Positions 11,523 to 23,800 of a DNA stretch of 64,000 nucleotides are shown piece by piece. The notes beneath the pieces are model-generated. The model was not told where the DNA came from. It ran no database searches and saw only the letters and a program-made list of their open reading frames with translations. Made by a program: the position numbers and the translations under genes. Origin of the DNA: Argentina anserina (Eukaryota > Streptophyta > Magnoliopsida > Rosales > Rosaceae); assembly GCF_933775445.1 (NCBI RefSeq), contig NC_065874.1, positions 1,552,501 to 1,616,500 on the forward strand, in the 5' to 3' direction. Within the stretch, counting starts at the first letter, position 1; every line of letters begins with the position of its first letter.

Positions 11523-14500
11523 TCATCTTCCTTCAATCATTGTAATGCTAGCTTCATTTTTGGAGGAGTTTGTATTCTCAGAAGAGTGTGGTTGAGGATG
11601 ATAAGCTGAGTTTTGGATGGTAAACAAAGGCAGCTTAGGTTGTGGACCGTCCTTCTCACTACTTAACATCAAAGCTATGTCCGCCATGGTTGGCCTATCC
11701 ACGGCATTGTCTTGTACACATAGAAGCCCTATATGCACGCATTTCAATACTTCTGACAAGGAATATGAATCACCTAATATTTCATCTACCAGCTCCATTG
11801 CCCTATCTTCATTCCACAAGTTCCATGCCTGAAAAAGGTTCATATATATGGCTTTAGCTATATGAAAAAAACTGCTCATGAATTCACATTTGACATTAGA
11901 AGTTAGAGTATGAACTTACAAAGGCTAAAAAGCCAAGTTGTTGGTCATATATAGAGAAGCTGGTATTCTTCTTGCTGCTGATAATCTCCAACACCAGGAC
12001 CCCGAAGCTATAGACGTCGGATTTTTCAGAAAACATTCCGCCCATGGCATATTCCGGAGCCATGTAGCCACTACATATACAGCAAACTAATCAGCATGTA
12101 ACTAATTGAACATGTTGGAAACTAATTCAGGAGGAAAATAATTCTTACCGTGTTCCAACAACTCTCTGGGTATTCTCTAGATTTTGTGTTCCTTCAACTA
12201 TCCGTGCCAATCCAAAATCTGAAATTTTTGGATTCATTTTCTCATCCAAGAGAATGTTGCTGACTTTCAGATCTCTATGTATTACCTTCACATAGGAATC
12301 ATGGTGCAGATAAATAAGCCCTCTAGCAACACCCTGAATGATATTGAAGCGTGTCGCCCAATCAAGCACTGCTCTCTTTCTCGTATCTGATCAAATACCA
12401 ATGTAACTAGTTAGTGTGTTATCAGTAGTAGTTTAGTATGAATCATGACGTACTCCATGCATGTTTCTATAAAATATGAGACTGCTATCCATTCAAAACT
12501 TGATTAAGACCAGATTTCTAGCCTTAAATAATTTCTAGGAAGTATATGCAGACACAGTTGTATGAAAGTAGCGACTGCAACATAAAGACTTGAACTAAAC
12601 ACACAGGAGCAGATTATATTGTGCAGACACAGTCATATATAACTAACAGTATCGATCTAGCTAGAAAGTAATCGGCGATGGATTGTTTCTCCCTTGGTGA
12701 CTTATTTCATGTGAGTATTCATAGCTTTAGGTTAGTATGCAGTAGTGATTCCAACGCCCGAATTATGCTAAGGACTTATCTAGTCTTGTTCTTGTTAGAT
12801 AAGAAGAGACTGGTGATCCCACCGTTATTACATTTTCCTCAAAACTTTCATGATTGCCCCAAAACATGTACAGGCAACAAAAGAGACGAAAGATTATATT
12901 AAAATAAGAAAATATGTGACGATGAGGTTTGAACTGCAGCTGAACGTAAAACACTAAATAATGACACTGACCGAATAGATAAGTATCCAAGCTTTTGTTT
13001 GGCATGAACTCGTAGATCAGCAACTTCTCATCCTCTTTAACGCAGCAACCCATGATCCTAACAAGATTCTTGTGTTGAAGATTGGAGATCATCAGCATCT
13101 CATTCTTGAATTCTTCAATGCCTTGTCCAGAGCTACTAGATAGTCGCTTTACTGCTACTTCCTTCCCATCTTGTAGCATACCCTATGAATCACGAGCTCC
13201 ACAATTTACTGGCTGAACTCATGTTTGTTACTTGTACTTAACGATATGTTAGATATATAGTATCCTTGAGAGAAGAAACTAAGTACCTTATAAACCGGGC
13301 CGAATCCTCCTTGTCCGAGTTTGTTTGCGAGACTGAAATTGTTTGTGGCAGTTAGTATGCTATCAAAATCATAGATCTTGAGCTCATCGTGCTTTCCTAT
13401 ATATTCTCGGAGACCGCCATCTCCTGAACTCTTATTCATACCATGTTCAAAGTTCTGTGTCGTTTGTTTGATCTCTGATATAACATCAAACACTGAGTCA
13501 GTGAAATTTAGAGGTCGTTTAGGCCAATCAATAAATGAAAAACTAATAGGCCAGACTCATTTGGAATATTATAGTGATATCGTTTGAATTTTAAAAGTGC
13601 AAGGGATAGATAATGTGCTACTTCAAGAATTGGTACATCTCTTACTCTTCTGGTTAGCTCGCCTCCTGTGAAAACCGAAAACTATGGCTGCCACGATACT
13701 CACAAAACCAATAGCTGTAAGGCTGGCAATTAACTTTATTGGCTTTCCTTCAGCTGTACATGGGAAATATGAGCATACAATACAAAGTTACATAACAAGC
13801 ATGAAATAGAAAAAGAAAAGATATTGCTGTAAGAGTTAATCAAGCACTACTATAAGTTACGGAGTTACCTAGTTCAGAGTGTGCTAGGCGAATGTAAACT
13901 TCTACTCCCACAGATGCCGAAAACTGTTGTATATCAATAAGATCCTTGGACCACACCAAACACCCTATATTATTAAGAAATGCATAAGCAACGCAAGAAC
14001 AGTTATTTAGGCACCGCAGTTTGCAATCTTTGGAGGTTTCTTCAGCATTGAAAGCAGTAATGAACTCATGAGAATCTGGTATTTTCAACTTCACCATCTT
14101 CCAAAACCCATCATCATCATCTTGTTTCCCTCCTGATGAAACTGACTTATTTGTTTGTCTCTCACAAAACAATTTGGTCTTCCTCACACACCCTCCTGTC
14201 CAGTTTCCTTTGCTCCATTCAGCACTTGACTTTGGTACAAAACCTTTTAAACACTTACAGATTGGAGACGAAGAAGCTGTGCAAACTCCATAAGGTCCAC
14301 AAGCGCCATAAAGGTCACATGAATTCTTTGGTGTCTGCCAATAAACATACCACTTCCCATCATTCTTCGAAAATGCAAGCCTCACTATTCCTTCTGGAGA
14401 GATGTATATGTACGCCACAGGTTTGTCATATAAGCTATAAGAGAAATCCTGTGTCCCCTGCTTTAAGTTATCAACTACACTGAATCCGTTTATATATCTG

Positions 14501-15252
14501 TGATCCATTTCCGGTACACCAATGAAGCTGGACTTATCCCATGGACCACTTCTCCAGTAAGGAATGGAATGTGAATCATTTGATCCATTATTGATCCAAA
14601 TGAACACTTGTGATGGCGTCTGGGGCGCTAATCCAAGCAAGTATTTCCCTGGTGATGGATCATTCTCTGTTTTCCAAGAACTCAAGAAATTCCCCTTTCC
14701 AAACTTGTCGTATCGCAACACCATGTTTGGCAGGACCGTGTCACCAGGATAATCAAAGCTCTTCCATAACTCAGCTGAGTCAGCTCCCATAGGAGCGCTG
14801 ACAACAAAGTTTCCACTGTCCAAAAGAACTGCAGAAACTGAACTAGTATTCGGTGATGACGCCAAAGTAACATTAGTAGACCATACAGACTTGAGTTTCC
14901 CATCTACAAGATTCAGATTCCCATTGCTACCAAGTATCAAACTCGCCGAGGTGTCTGCAACTGCTAGAGGATTTTCTCTGTTGGCTACCCATACAACCTT
15001 CCGAGGAGATATATCCTTGTGCCATATTCCCACATACTTGTTAGCAGAGTTATTAGGACTGAAGAAGCCTAACTCGAAAACGTGGCCAGGGGAAACTAGA
15101 GTTTGCCCCTGCGCTAACGGTCGCAGAGGAGTTAGCTTATCAACTTGAGCACAATGATAATGTGAAGGAAGGAAGCAGAGTAAGAAGATGAAAAGGAAGA
15201 ACATGAAGCCATTTAAAGCACAAATGCTTCTGGTTCTGATATCCATTGGCAT
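11523..15252 (-). CDS. SRK-3: G-type lectin S-receptor-like serine/threonine kinase, intact, 861 aa
   Basis: Exons 15252-13869, 13753-13646, 13474-13287, 13182-12972, 12386-12149, 12070-11920 and 11828-11523 join in phase (2586 nt with stop) with GT-AG boundaries. The first ATG is used; a second in-frame ATG lies two codons later. A strongly hydrophobic signal segment (about 13-35) precedes the B-lectin domain, S-locus glycoprotein region, EGF-like Cys cluster and PAN domain. A membrane helix follows at about 465-490. Kinase landmarks are [11 protein letters not shown] (550-560), VAVKRL, HRDLK (667-671), DFG (687-689) and APE in place of the SPE of SRK-1. The ectodomain has many N-x-S/T sites. 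The S-domain is slightly longer than in SRK-1, which accounts for most of the size difference. It should be a plasma-membrane RD kinase; ligand and output are unknown. Confidence 0.93.
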
Positions 15253-16596
15253 CCCAATACGTTGTCAAATAATAATGGAGATTAAATGCTACTTTTATAG
15301 TGCGCAAGTTCAATTGCTTTCAAACTCCTATCATTATCAAATAGATGCACATTTGAATTTGCTTGCCTACCTTGGTGGCAAATGCTTCCAAAGTCATCCT
15401 TAAAGAACAGACTTGAGATGTGGAGCATAAGAACTTACCCACAAAGAGATCCAGAAATTGCACTGTCCCATAGACCACAGTATAATCATCAAGTTGACAT
15501 AACCAAATCGGGTCCATACTAACGTCATAATATTCATCTTGATTGGAATAGAGTTGAATTAGAAGACCTCGACAGTAGCTGTGTGACTACACTACAACAT
15601 GGTTCATTTTTAAGTCAGAAAACAACACGTCGTCTTCTCCATTTCAGTCCACTTTTGCGGCGAAGTGTACAAACCCACTGAAGCAGCAAGTGCATTCAAT
15701 CACTCACCATTCAGAAGTCCAAGTCTTCCCATTTCGGCTAGGTACAGAAATTTCTTTGATACCTATACTCTGCGAATCCGTGAGCACAAAAAACTTCGAC
15801 TGGTCGGGCTACTATCGAGTAAGAAATGACTCCAAAGTCCCAAGTCTTTTCTCTAGGATTTTGAGTATCCACCTAGCTATTTTCCTCGAAAGCACTTTGT
15901 TGAACATTTTATCTTTACGTGCATGGCCTTCACTCTCTCGGCATCTCTTGATAATGCCGAGGCCTCTTTCGGCATTTTAACAAACACATCATCCTCAAGC
16001 TCTTGAAACAAAACTGGTATATGCATATAATGATTGTGATATAGAGGAGATTGGTGGAAGCTAGATGAAGCGTCTCGTGATTTTTACGGTTTTGGTTTTG
16101 GAAATTCTGGCGGACAAGGAAACTGTACGGACCAAACTCGTTGGTCGACATGCATTTTGGACTGAACTGGTGACTAGAAACAAGGCAGTGGAAGTTTCAA
16201 CTCAATGTTCTAGACAAATGCCAAAATTTTATAAGATTTTTATGTTTCATAAAGTTCTTTGGATTCCCTTTGAAGAATTGGAAACTTGGGACCCTGCGAG
16301 GAAATCATTAGCAAGATAACAAAAGAGAAAAATCATCCGAGAAGGGGCTAACCCCAAGTCGGGTGGTGGACTTAAGGTTCTACAGATCTTCCTGATAAGA
16401 AAATTAATCACAAACCGAACTTATCTTGATATTGCAACCAAAGAGTGGCTTACGTTACTATAATATAGGTAACCTGCAGCAAAGAAATAAGTTGCTATAT
16501 CTAACACTGGATTTTAGAGGAAATTTCTCGATATGTAACACTGAAAAACAAGGGCAATATGAGTGTCAAGTACTCTATCAATGTCCTGGCCAGAAA
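15253..16596. other. Intergenic, no recognised gene
   Basis: About 15360-15400 shows weak resemblance to the SRK upstream unit (a TGCTTCCAAAGTCAT stretch). The remainder has several short open frames in both directions, but none shows a recognisable domain, sensible codon pattern or splice structure. Confidence 0.4.
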
Positions 16597-17340
16597 TTTT
16601 TTTTTTTAATAATAGGACAAACTACTCTTAATTTATTGAAATCAAACTAACGGGAAACAAAAAACCTAACTTCATATGTCTGATAAACTCCAACAAAGAG
16701 GATAAACAAAAGCCCAATCCGGCATGTGTACACTCACTCATGCAAAACCATATATATATAAAACTCCTGGCAAATAGCAAACCCTCAGCCATAAAATCTT
16801 TAATTAAAGGACGGGATGAAGCTGGTAGCATTGGCATACAGTTGTGAGATACCAAGAATAGAGAAATAGACATATCGTGATGCTTCTTGTAAGGATGAAA
16901 AGAATGCAGAGCAGACTCTCTGAACAATTCCAAAAGATGACATTAGGTTTCCAACACATTAAAAATATTACCTTCGAAACGCATCAGATTCCTAGTGATC
17001 CAAATAAACCAAATTAGATTACATGAGACTAGAAACCAAAGTCGACGTTTAGGTTTTGGGAACGTTGAAATACCAACATCATTAAACACTTCATCAAGTG
17101 TACCCCAAGGCGAGAATGAATGAGAAAATAGAATGCAAACTCATTTCCATAAAGCCACAATTTCATAACAATGCAAAAGAAGATGTGTACCCGATTCCGC
17201 ATGACTTCCACAAAAGGAGCAACGAGATGGAAGTGAAAAACCTCGCCGTTGTAAAACATCATCAGTTAGTAAACGCCCATGAAGAGTCTTCCAAACAATA
17301 AGAGTTTTGCGGGGTTGAATTGTTTTACTCCATATCACTT
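16597..17340 (-). mobile_element. 5'-truncated LINE retrotransposon, 3' end only
   Basis: On the minus strand the translation from 17338 reads a zf-RVT domain: W-x-x-x-I-x-P-R-K-T, then L-H-G-R-L-x-T-D-D-V-L-x-R-R-G, C-x-x-C and H-x-x-x-x-C. After frame shifts it continues to the typical LINE C-terminal W-F-I-W-I-T-R-N motif near 16990-17020. The element ends in an A tract (T run at 16597-16607 on the plus strand). The reverse transcriptase core and the endonuclease are missing. This is the usual dead 5'-truncated insertion. The 5' boundary is approximate. Confidence 0.75.
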
Positions 17341-19408
17341 TACCACAGTCTTTATACTCACCAGAATTTACTTCTGAGAACCTTATCTCACTGCATAAAT
17401 GGAGTAAAGGAAAACCTTTTGAACTATGAAAATTCGATGCATACTGATGGAATTATTTTCTGTCAATTATCGTCCTTCAATCACTGTAATGGTAGCTTCA
17501 TTCATGGAGGGACTAGTAGTTCATAATGTGGCTGAGGATGGGGAAATGAGTTTCGGAATACAGGCCTCTGAGGTTGTGGATCATCCTTCTCGCTACTTAG
17601 CATTAAAGCTACATCAATCATGGTTGGCATATTCACAGCATTGTCCTGGACACAAAGAAGCCCAATATGGACACATTTCAGTACTTCTGATGAGCAATAT
17701 GAATCGCCCAATATTTCATCAACCAATTCCAATCCCTTGCCTTCATACCACAAGTTCCATGCCTGAAAAAAAAAGGGAGTTTTTGTCAAGAATTGTTAAG
17801 GCTGCTGTATCCAGCTCCATGTTTATGGACTAAGATATATGACATATCTTGAAAGCATATGTAACACGCTGTTTTACATTGAACTTACATGGGATAGAAA
17901 GCCTAGTTGTTGGTCATATAAAAAGAAATTGTTGTTCTTCTTGCTGCTATCCTTTCAAGATTGGGTCAAAAAGCAGCATTGTGGCCCTAAATTGCTTGGA
18001 AATGTAGACACAGTTTTATGGAAGTAGCGAATGCATTATAGAGATCTGAACAAAACACACAGCAAAGCTTATATTGTACATACACAATCAATATCTAATA
18101 GTTCTCTGCCTTCTATTTGACAGGCATATGCCATATCTAGCTAATATATGAAAGTAGTGAATATCAGACCCAAAAAAAGAGTAGTGAATAGTGGAATATT
18201 TGTGTCTTAAGTAATTTTATCTCATCGATCAGGCTATATATGTATGCGTACTTTATGTTTGAATATACGCAGCTGTGTGTGTGTCCAGGTTGAGTTCTTC
18301 CGACTTTTCTACTTTTTCTTGCTGAATGGGAGATGACATGTTACATCTAACTCAAGTAAGAAAATTTTATGCCCAACTTTGACATGCAATTAAAATCAGC
18401 TAAGACACTATAAAAATAAGAAGAATGGTGAAGATGAGATTCACACTGCAATTGAACATGAAGCATTATTGAAACTAACCGAACAGAAAAGTATCCAAGC
18501 TTCTGTTTGGCATGAACTCGTAGATTAGTAACTTCTCATCCTCTTTAATGAAGCAACCCATGATTTTAACAAGATTCTTATGTTGAAGATTGGTGAGCAA
18601 AAACATCTCATACTTGAACTCTTCAATGCCTTGTCCTGAGCTACTAGATAGTCGCTTTACTGCTACTTCCTTTCCATCCAGCAGCACCCCCTAGAAATCA
18701 CAAGCTCCACAATTTATCAACTGAATTCATGTTTGGTTTTCTTGTACTTGTCCAAAACCTCATTGCCCGAGTTTGTTTGCGACACTGAAGTTATTTGTAG
18801 CCATTAGGATGCTATCAAATTCATATATCTTTAGTTCATCGTGCTTTCCTATATATTCCCGGACATCATCTCTTGTACTCTTAATCATGCCAATCGAATC
18901 AAAGGTCTGTGGCTGTGTTTGGTGCAGCTCGGCTTATAAAAAAAGTTGGCTTATGCTGATTTTTGAAAATAAGTGGCTGATAAGTAAAGTAGTTGAGTGT
19001 TTGGTAAACTGACTTTATAAGTGGCTGTTAATAACAGAAGCAGTGACAAAGCGTTTGGTAAACTCAAACTAACTTATACTTTTAATTTGTCAAATAACCA
19101 CCTTAGACATTTTAGAAATTTTAAATGAATTGTTTAGTGATATAATGTACTCAACTGTATTATTTTTGTATATTTTTCCTTAACTTTTAAAACTTAAATG
19201 ATATTATGATTACTATGCGACATTTAAAATTGTTTATATTGGACCAATAAGTATAAGTAGTTGCTAATAATTTCTGTTTTTTTTAAATGAATGATTAATT
19301 TATGAAATTGATTCAATACATCTATTTGAATATGAATCTGTACAATGAATCTTCTCATTAATAGACAACCACTCTTTTTCTGTTATATATCCATGTTATA
19401 TAACTCTA

Positions 19409-19623
19409 GCAATGGTAACAATTTGTTTGTCAGAAGATTGCCCCTAATACCATCAGATTTTTCAACATATATAGTATTGGCAATTTGTACACCTCCATTT
19501 TTTCTCGTAAGTAAGGTTCCTCAACAAAATATCTTCATTTACCTTCTCATTTTCATTCAAGTTCTGATACTCAGTGCAGTCTATCCCGGCATGCCAAGAC
19601 ACCTTACATTGGACACAAAACAG
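19409..19623 (-). pseudogene. RBR-type E3 ubiquitin ligase IBR-domain fragment
   Basis: The minus strand from 19623 reads F-C-x-x-C-x-x-S-W-H-A-G-x-D-C-x-E-Y-Q, then E-D-x-L-L-R-N-L, K-K-W-R-C and C-x-x-C. This is the in-between-RING consensus of plant ARIADNE-like RBR ligases. A stop follows at 19464-19462. Further on, in another frame, N-C-Y-H-C resembles the F-C-Y-x-C-G of the same domain. There are no RING fingers nearby, so this is a captured, decayed piece inside the transposon rather than a gene. Confidence 0.6.
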
Positions 19624-20470
19624 TCCTATAATTTGGACACTATGATTCTCGTACAATCCTTTTCCCATCATATAAAGATACAACATATTTATTGTCCTTG
19701 ATTGCAACATGCAAATTGAGCAGCCAATATCTCATATGCTCACTAAATATTTATACAACTGCCAAGATTTTAACTCGGGAGTGTTTAATTTGGAAGATGG
19801 GAAAGCTAAAAGATTGCAATGGTTTATGCCTAGTGCTACTGTCCTGCCGGGAAACTTACAATCCAACAGGTAAGGTTGTACCCCCAAGTAAATGTTCATT
19901 GCTCGTAATCTTTTCCTTTAAATGCAAAAGAGATATGTTTGCAATCTGTATTTTGATTTATGAAGGCAAATAACGTGAATACTATTGATCATAATTCTTT
20001 TATCAGATGAAACTAGAGCTTTGGTAGCATGGATTTGGAATTGGTATGGGATATGAAATAATATGGAAATCGACTTCCAAACTAGGCATCAATCATGCTA
20101 GCCCTGACTTCAAAACAAACATGAAATGGAGATTCTTGTAAAAGACTGATCTAGCAACTCTAAAACATCAGCATTAGATTACTTAAAATACAATCCAATA
20201 TCTATAAATGAAGATGAAGACATGATGAAATGGACCCTATAACTTTCCAGTTCAGTACAACCAAAATAACCCAGAAGTTGAATAACAATAAACAAACAAC
20301 CCCAGTTTAACCCAACCAGCACACGCAAATAAAAAGGTTTTACCAAACAAACTGAAAACTTTCACCTAGATTCCAAAAACCTATACATAAGAATCCTCCA
20401 CAATGAAACCACTACAGACCAGCAGGAGCATGAGAATGCAATTTCTTCAACTTCCTAGGCAATATGTTAA

Positions 20471-22587
20471 TTATGCGACTTCAGTCAAGCTTATCTCCGC
20501 CATTGAGACAGCATCCTGCAGAAATAGAGTGGACTCAATAGAAAATAGAGAGAAAGAAGCAAAAGATAGAAAATAAGAAAAAAAAAACAAAAAACAAATC
20601 CAAATGCAGATGCAACGAACAAGGCAATTTATCAGTATATAACTAACTCACCTCATTTTCTTTGTTCTCATTGACTGCTTGTTGTGTAGATGTAGGACTA
20701 AGTGAGCCTGCTACAACAACAAATCATTAGATAATGTCAAAAACAACACTAAATATTTAAGCGATGACTACACATATGACCACACAAAAACATACAAACA
20801 GAATAATTTTGTACACTTGCCTTGCTCAACAGCATATTTATTCCCCTGCTTCTTCCTATCCCTTTCATTCTTAGCTTCTTGCTTAATTGGCTTCTGGGGT
20901 TTCTTTGCTGTTGATCCGCGTGTCCCAGAGTCAGAAACAGGTCCAGAAGTTGAAGACTTCTTTGCCACATATGCCCTGGTCCTGGTAGCAGGAATGCTTT
21001 TCTGAGGTATTTCCTTTTTAACTTCGTTTTTTAGCAGCATCATCAGTATTCAACGACTTGGGTTTCAGTTTTCTACTTGCCATTGTAGATCATTTTAACA
21101 ACAAGAGGATCAGTACATTATGTTCTAAAGTCAAATACTAAAAACTGACAAACCTTTTGAAAAACAGTCCAGTGATTGTTTACACAGATTCCTACCAGAA
21201 TTATAAGGACTAGGGTACATAAAATAATGAATTCTAGCAAGATATTGCCAAAGGATTGAGTACATAAAACCAAACATATGAGAATTGTACATAATCCTAA
21301 TGTATCACAAATTCTTAGCAAGATATTACAATCACTTATACATAAACAGAATCCTAATCACAAATTACATCGTAATCTAACTAATGAATCCTTGTCCAAT
21401 TAATACTAGATATACTTAACATAATTGGTTCCCCAAGTATTATACCTTCAAGGGCTCACCCGCTCTGTATCCATCATTCAAATGAGTGCAAGAAATTCAA
21501 CATTTCAGTTTGAAATACAAAGACCTCATATAGCCAAATAAAGATAAATACTGCAAATATCAGTTTGAAACACATCAGTAGCTAGTACTCTGATATTAAT
21601 TGAAGCTAGTAGCTATATATATATATATTTATTTGAACTAATGCACAGTGGAGCGCAAGAGCTAAAAAGAAATTTAGTCAAGCTTTCACTTGAATTCACT
21701 TATAAGATTCTACATCCATCACATTTGGCAAATAAATGATGAACAAAACTGGCCATCAAAAGTAAGCAAGACTCTTGAAACATCAAGAACTGATTGCAAA
21801 TCTCCAGAACTGATTGGAGATCTCCATTGCAACACCATCAATACCCATCATCAAAACACACCAAACAACACAGTTGAATCACACAAAATCATGATATTAG
21901 TATGCAAATGTTCTTTATATTTTCATCAACTGCATCTGATCACCATCAAAATACAGATTGTTCCAATGCAATATTGAACTATTAGAATTGTTTTTTGTTA
22001 TAATTCATACTGCAATCAATCTAAGTCCATAACAAACTGGCTGGATACAACTATTTTTTATTATCATCTATCTTATGAACAAACCCTATTAATCATAATA
22101 ACCCAGAGCAATTGACCCATATAAGATACTTCTCATGCACCACACTTACACTGATTATCTGGTATAAGCTAAATAAACATATTTAGCCTTTGATCATAAT
22201 TCATTCATACCAGTAAGCTTATCCACATGGGAATTAAATTCACACATCAATTACGAATTCCAATCCGAAAACAGTTGGGTATGATTTGCTTCAAATTAAC
22301 CCAAAATCACATATGAATTGAATCTCTAAATCAAAATATATAAGAAACAAGGACTGGCTTCAATAGCTTCTGATCTGCCATTCAATGGTGGAACTACCAT
22401 GGAAATCAAGCATAAAAGTTAAAGATTTATGACTCTGGTGGAATGGACAAGCAAAGAACTCACCAAACAATAAAGGCAAAGTCTGTCCACCGCCCTGCGT
22501 CCCTCTCTTTCTTGGGTTTCGATTGATGTCCACGAAGCACAACATAATAATTGAGGGAGAAGACGTGAATGAAGACACCGTTTTCAC
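20471..22587 (-). pseudogene. Captured multi-exon gene fragment, unrecognised
   Basis: Inside the TIR element the minus strand shows gene-like structure. A possible first exon is 22587-22466, ending in a TTTG/GTGAGT donor. A Lys-rich exon (21083-20821) opens with an ATG at 21083 but has a frame break in an A run near 21040. It is followed by exons 20710-20652 and 20515-20471, ending in TAA. The 20821 exon ends at AG/GCAAGT, a good GC-AG type donor, and with it the last three exons join in phase. The product would be a small, basic, low-complexity protein whose C-terminal part contains N-E-N-K-E-N-E (a KEN-like motif) and ends S-L-T-E-V-A. I do not recognise the family. Confidence 0.4.
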
Positions 22588-23374
22588 AATCAGTATTGGC
22601 TCGTAATTACAAGGTATTCATGAGGGTACCCAACTGTATTACAAAAGATTCATTAATTCACTACAGTGGCACGCGTTGGAGAAACAGAAGCCGACTTCTA
22701 AAAGGAGGGTAGGAGCAGCTTTGGCTTTTGGGGTGAATCCGTGGCTTCTTAGACAAGCAGCGTCTCTTTCATTTACCAAACACGATCGAGTGCTTCGCTT
22801 ATAATCGCATGAGGTAAAAAGCTTTACCAAACGCAGCCTGTGTTGTTAATTTAATCTGTCCTGTTTGAATATAGAACATCAAACACTGAATTGGGGCAAA
22901 AGTCCTCAAAACAACAAAGCAACATTCAGATGCCAATTAATAAACAAAACAAAAACATGCTCCCTATGAATTAATTCAAGAAAGTTATAGTACCATGCCA
23001 ATTAATAAACAAACCAAATTCTGCCTCCCATCTACAAGCTCCAAATTCCCATTTCTACTAATCCTCAGACTAGCAAAGCCATCTGAAACTGCAAGAGGCC
23101 TTTCCTTATTGGCCACCCACACTTGTTTCCGTGGATATATATTTTTGTGCCATAAACCAACATACTGCTTACTTGTATTACTAAAACCAAAGAAACCCAA
23201 TTCGAAAATCCGGCCAGGAGAGACACGAGTTTGTCCTACTGCTAATGGTTTAGAATTAGTGATATGATGAACTTCAACACAATAACACCTTAAACTAAGC
23301 AAGCTCAGAATCAAGATAAACATCAAAAACAAAATGAAATTCAAACCCCTAACATTATCTTCTCTAAAATACAT

Positions 23375-23800
23375 TTTCCTGAAACTAAATTTGTCAATGG
23401 AATGATAGAAACTCAAGCTTTGTTATATAGGCTTAAACAAAGCATGCCATTGTAAATCATGTTATGAGAACATGCAAGCTTACCTACCAAAGCTCTGGTT
23501 ATGAATGGAGGGGACTTGTTTGAGTACCCCAATTGTCTGGGATGCCATTCAGGACTGATGAGAACCACAGAGACTGGACAAGCTTTACCCTTTTTTTTGG
23601 TGCACTTTCAAACTTAACTAGAAAGAAGAAAGAAGTACTTACGAAAAATCGTAGTTTGAAAGTGTTTTTATTGAAATACTTAATCGTAGGTTGGTTGAAA
23701 CGCATTTGGTATGGAATATTACGCGAAGATTCACAGAATTCAATAGGGTAGGATTAAAGTGTTCATTCGAACAGATTAAACTGAATCGAACCTCGAATAT
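23375..23800. other. SRK-4 upstream flank and spacer
   Basis: 23375-23500 resembles the SRK-2 upstream flank. From about 23500 the sequence is unrelated and no gene is recognised. The last five bases, AATAT (23796-23800), are the left target duplication of the LTR retrotransposon. Confidence 0.5.

Larger units (their letters stand above)
18912..22837. mobile_element. 3.9 kb TIR transposon carrying host gene fragments
   Basis: The left end GCTGTGTTTGGT and the right end ACCAAACGCAGC are inverted repeats (11 of 12). They are flanked by CTGTG on both sides (18907-18911 and 22838-22842). Removing the insert and one CTGTG restores an SRK exon 3 that aligns with SRK-1 and SRK-3, so the boundaries are well supported. 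GGCTG ends with a 3 bp TGT duplication fit the sequence equally well, so the superfamily is not settled. No transposase is recognised. The inside contains fragments resembling an RBR ubiquitin ligase and a second multi-exon gene, both on the minus strand, which is the pattern of a non-autonomous gene-capturing element. Confidence 0.8.
17469..23374 (-). pseudogene. SRK-4: gutted SRK pseudogene split by a transposon
   Basis: The start and B-lectin head survive at 23374 to about 23008 (signal peptide, then V-G-Q-T, F-E-L-G-F-F and W-V-A-N). The rest of exon 1 and exon 2 are deleted. Exon 3 begins at about 22879 and is interrupted after a few codons by the 18912-22837 insertion. It resumes at 18911, where the P-loop G-Q-G-G has become G-Q-stop-G and the end of the exon with its donor is lost. 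Exon 4 (18690-18480) is intact in length. Exon 5 and most of exon 6 are missing; only the exon 6 tail remains (about 17951-17889). Exon 7 (17762-17469) has a late frameshift. No kinase or receptor can be produced. Confidence 0.88.

Noticed and set aside
14136..14483. A 115-codon plus-strand frame opposite SRK-3
   Set aside because: It is the antisense shadow of the S-domain exon. Similar shadows occur opposite SRK-1, SRK-2 and SRK-5.
15690..16319. Two plus-strand frames of 96 and 84 codons between SRK-3 and the LINE
   Set aside because: No recognisable motif, no splice context and no matching sequence elsewhere in the window.
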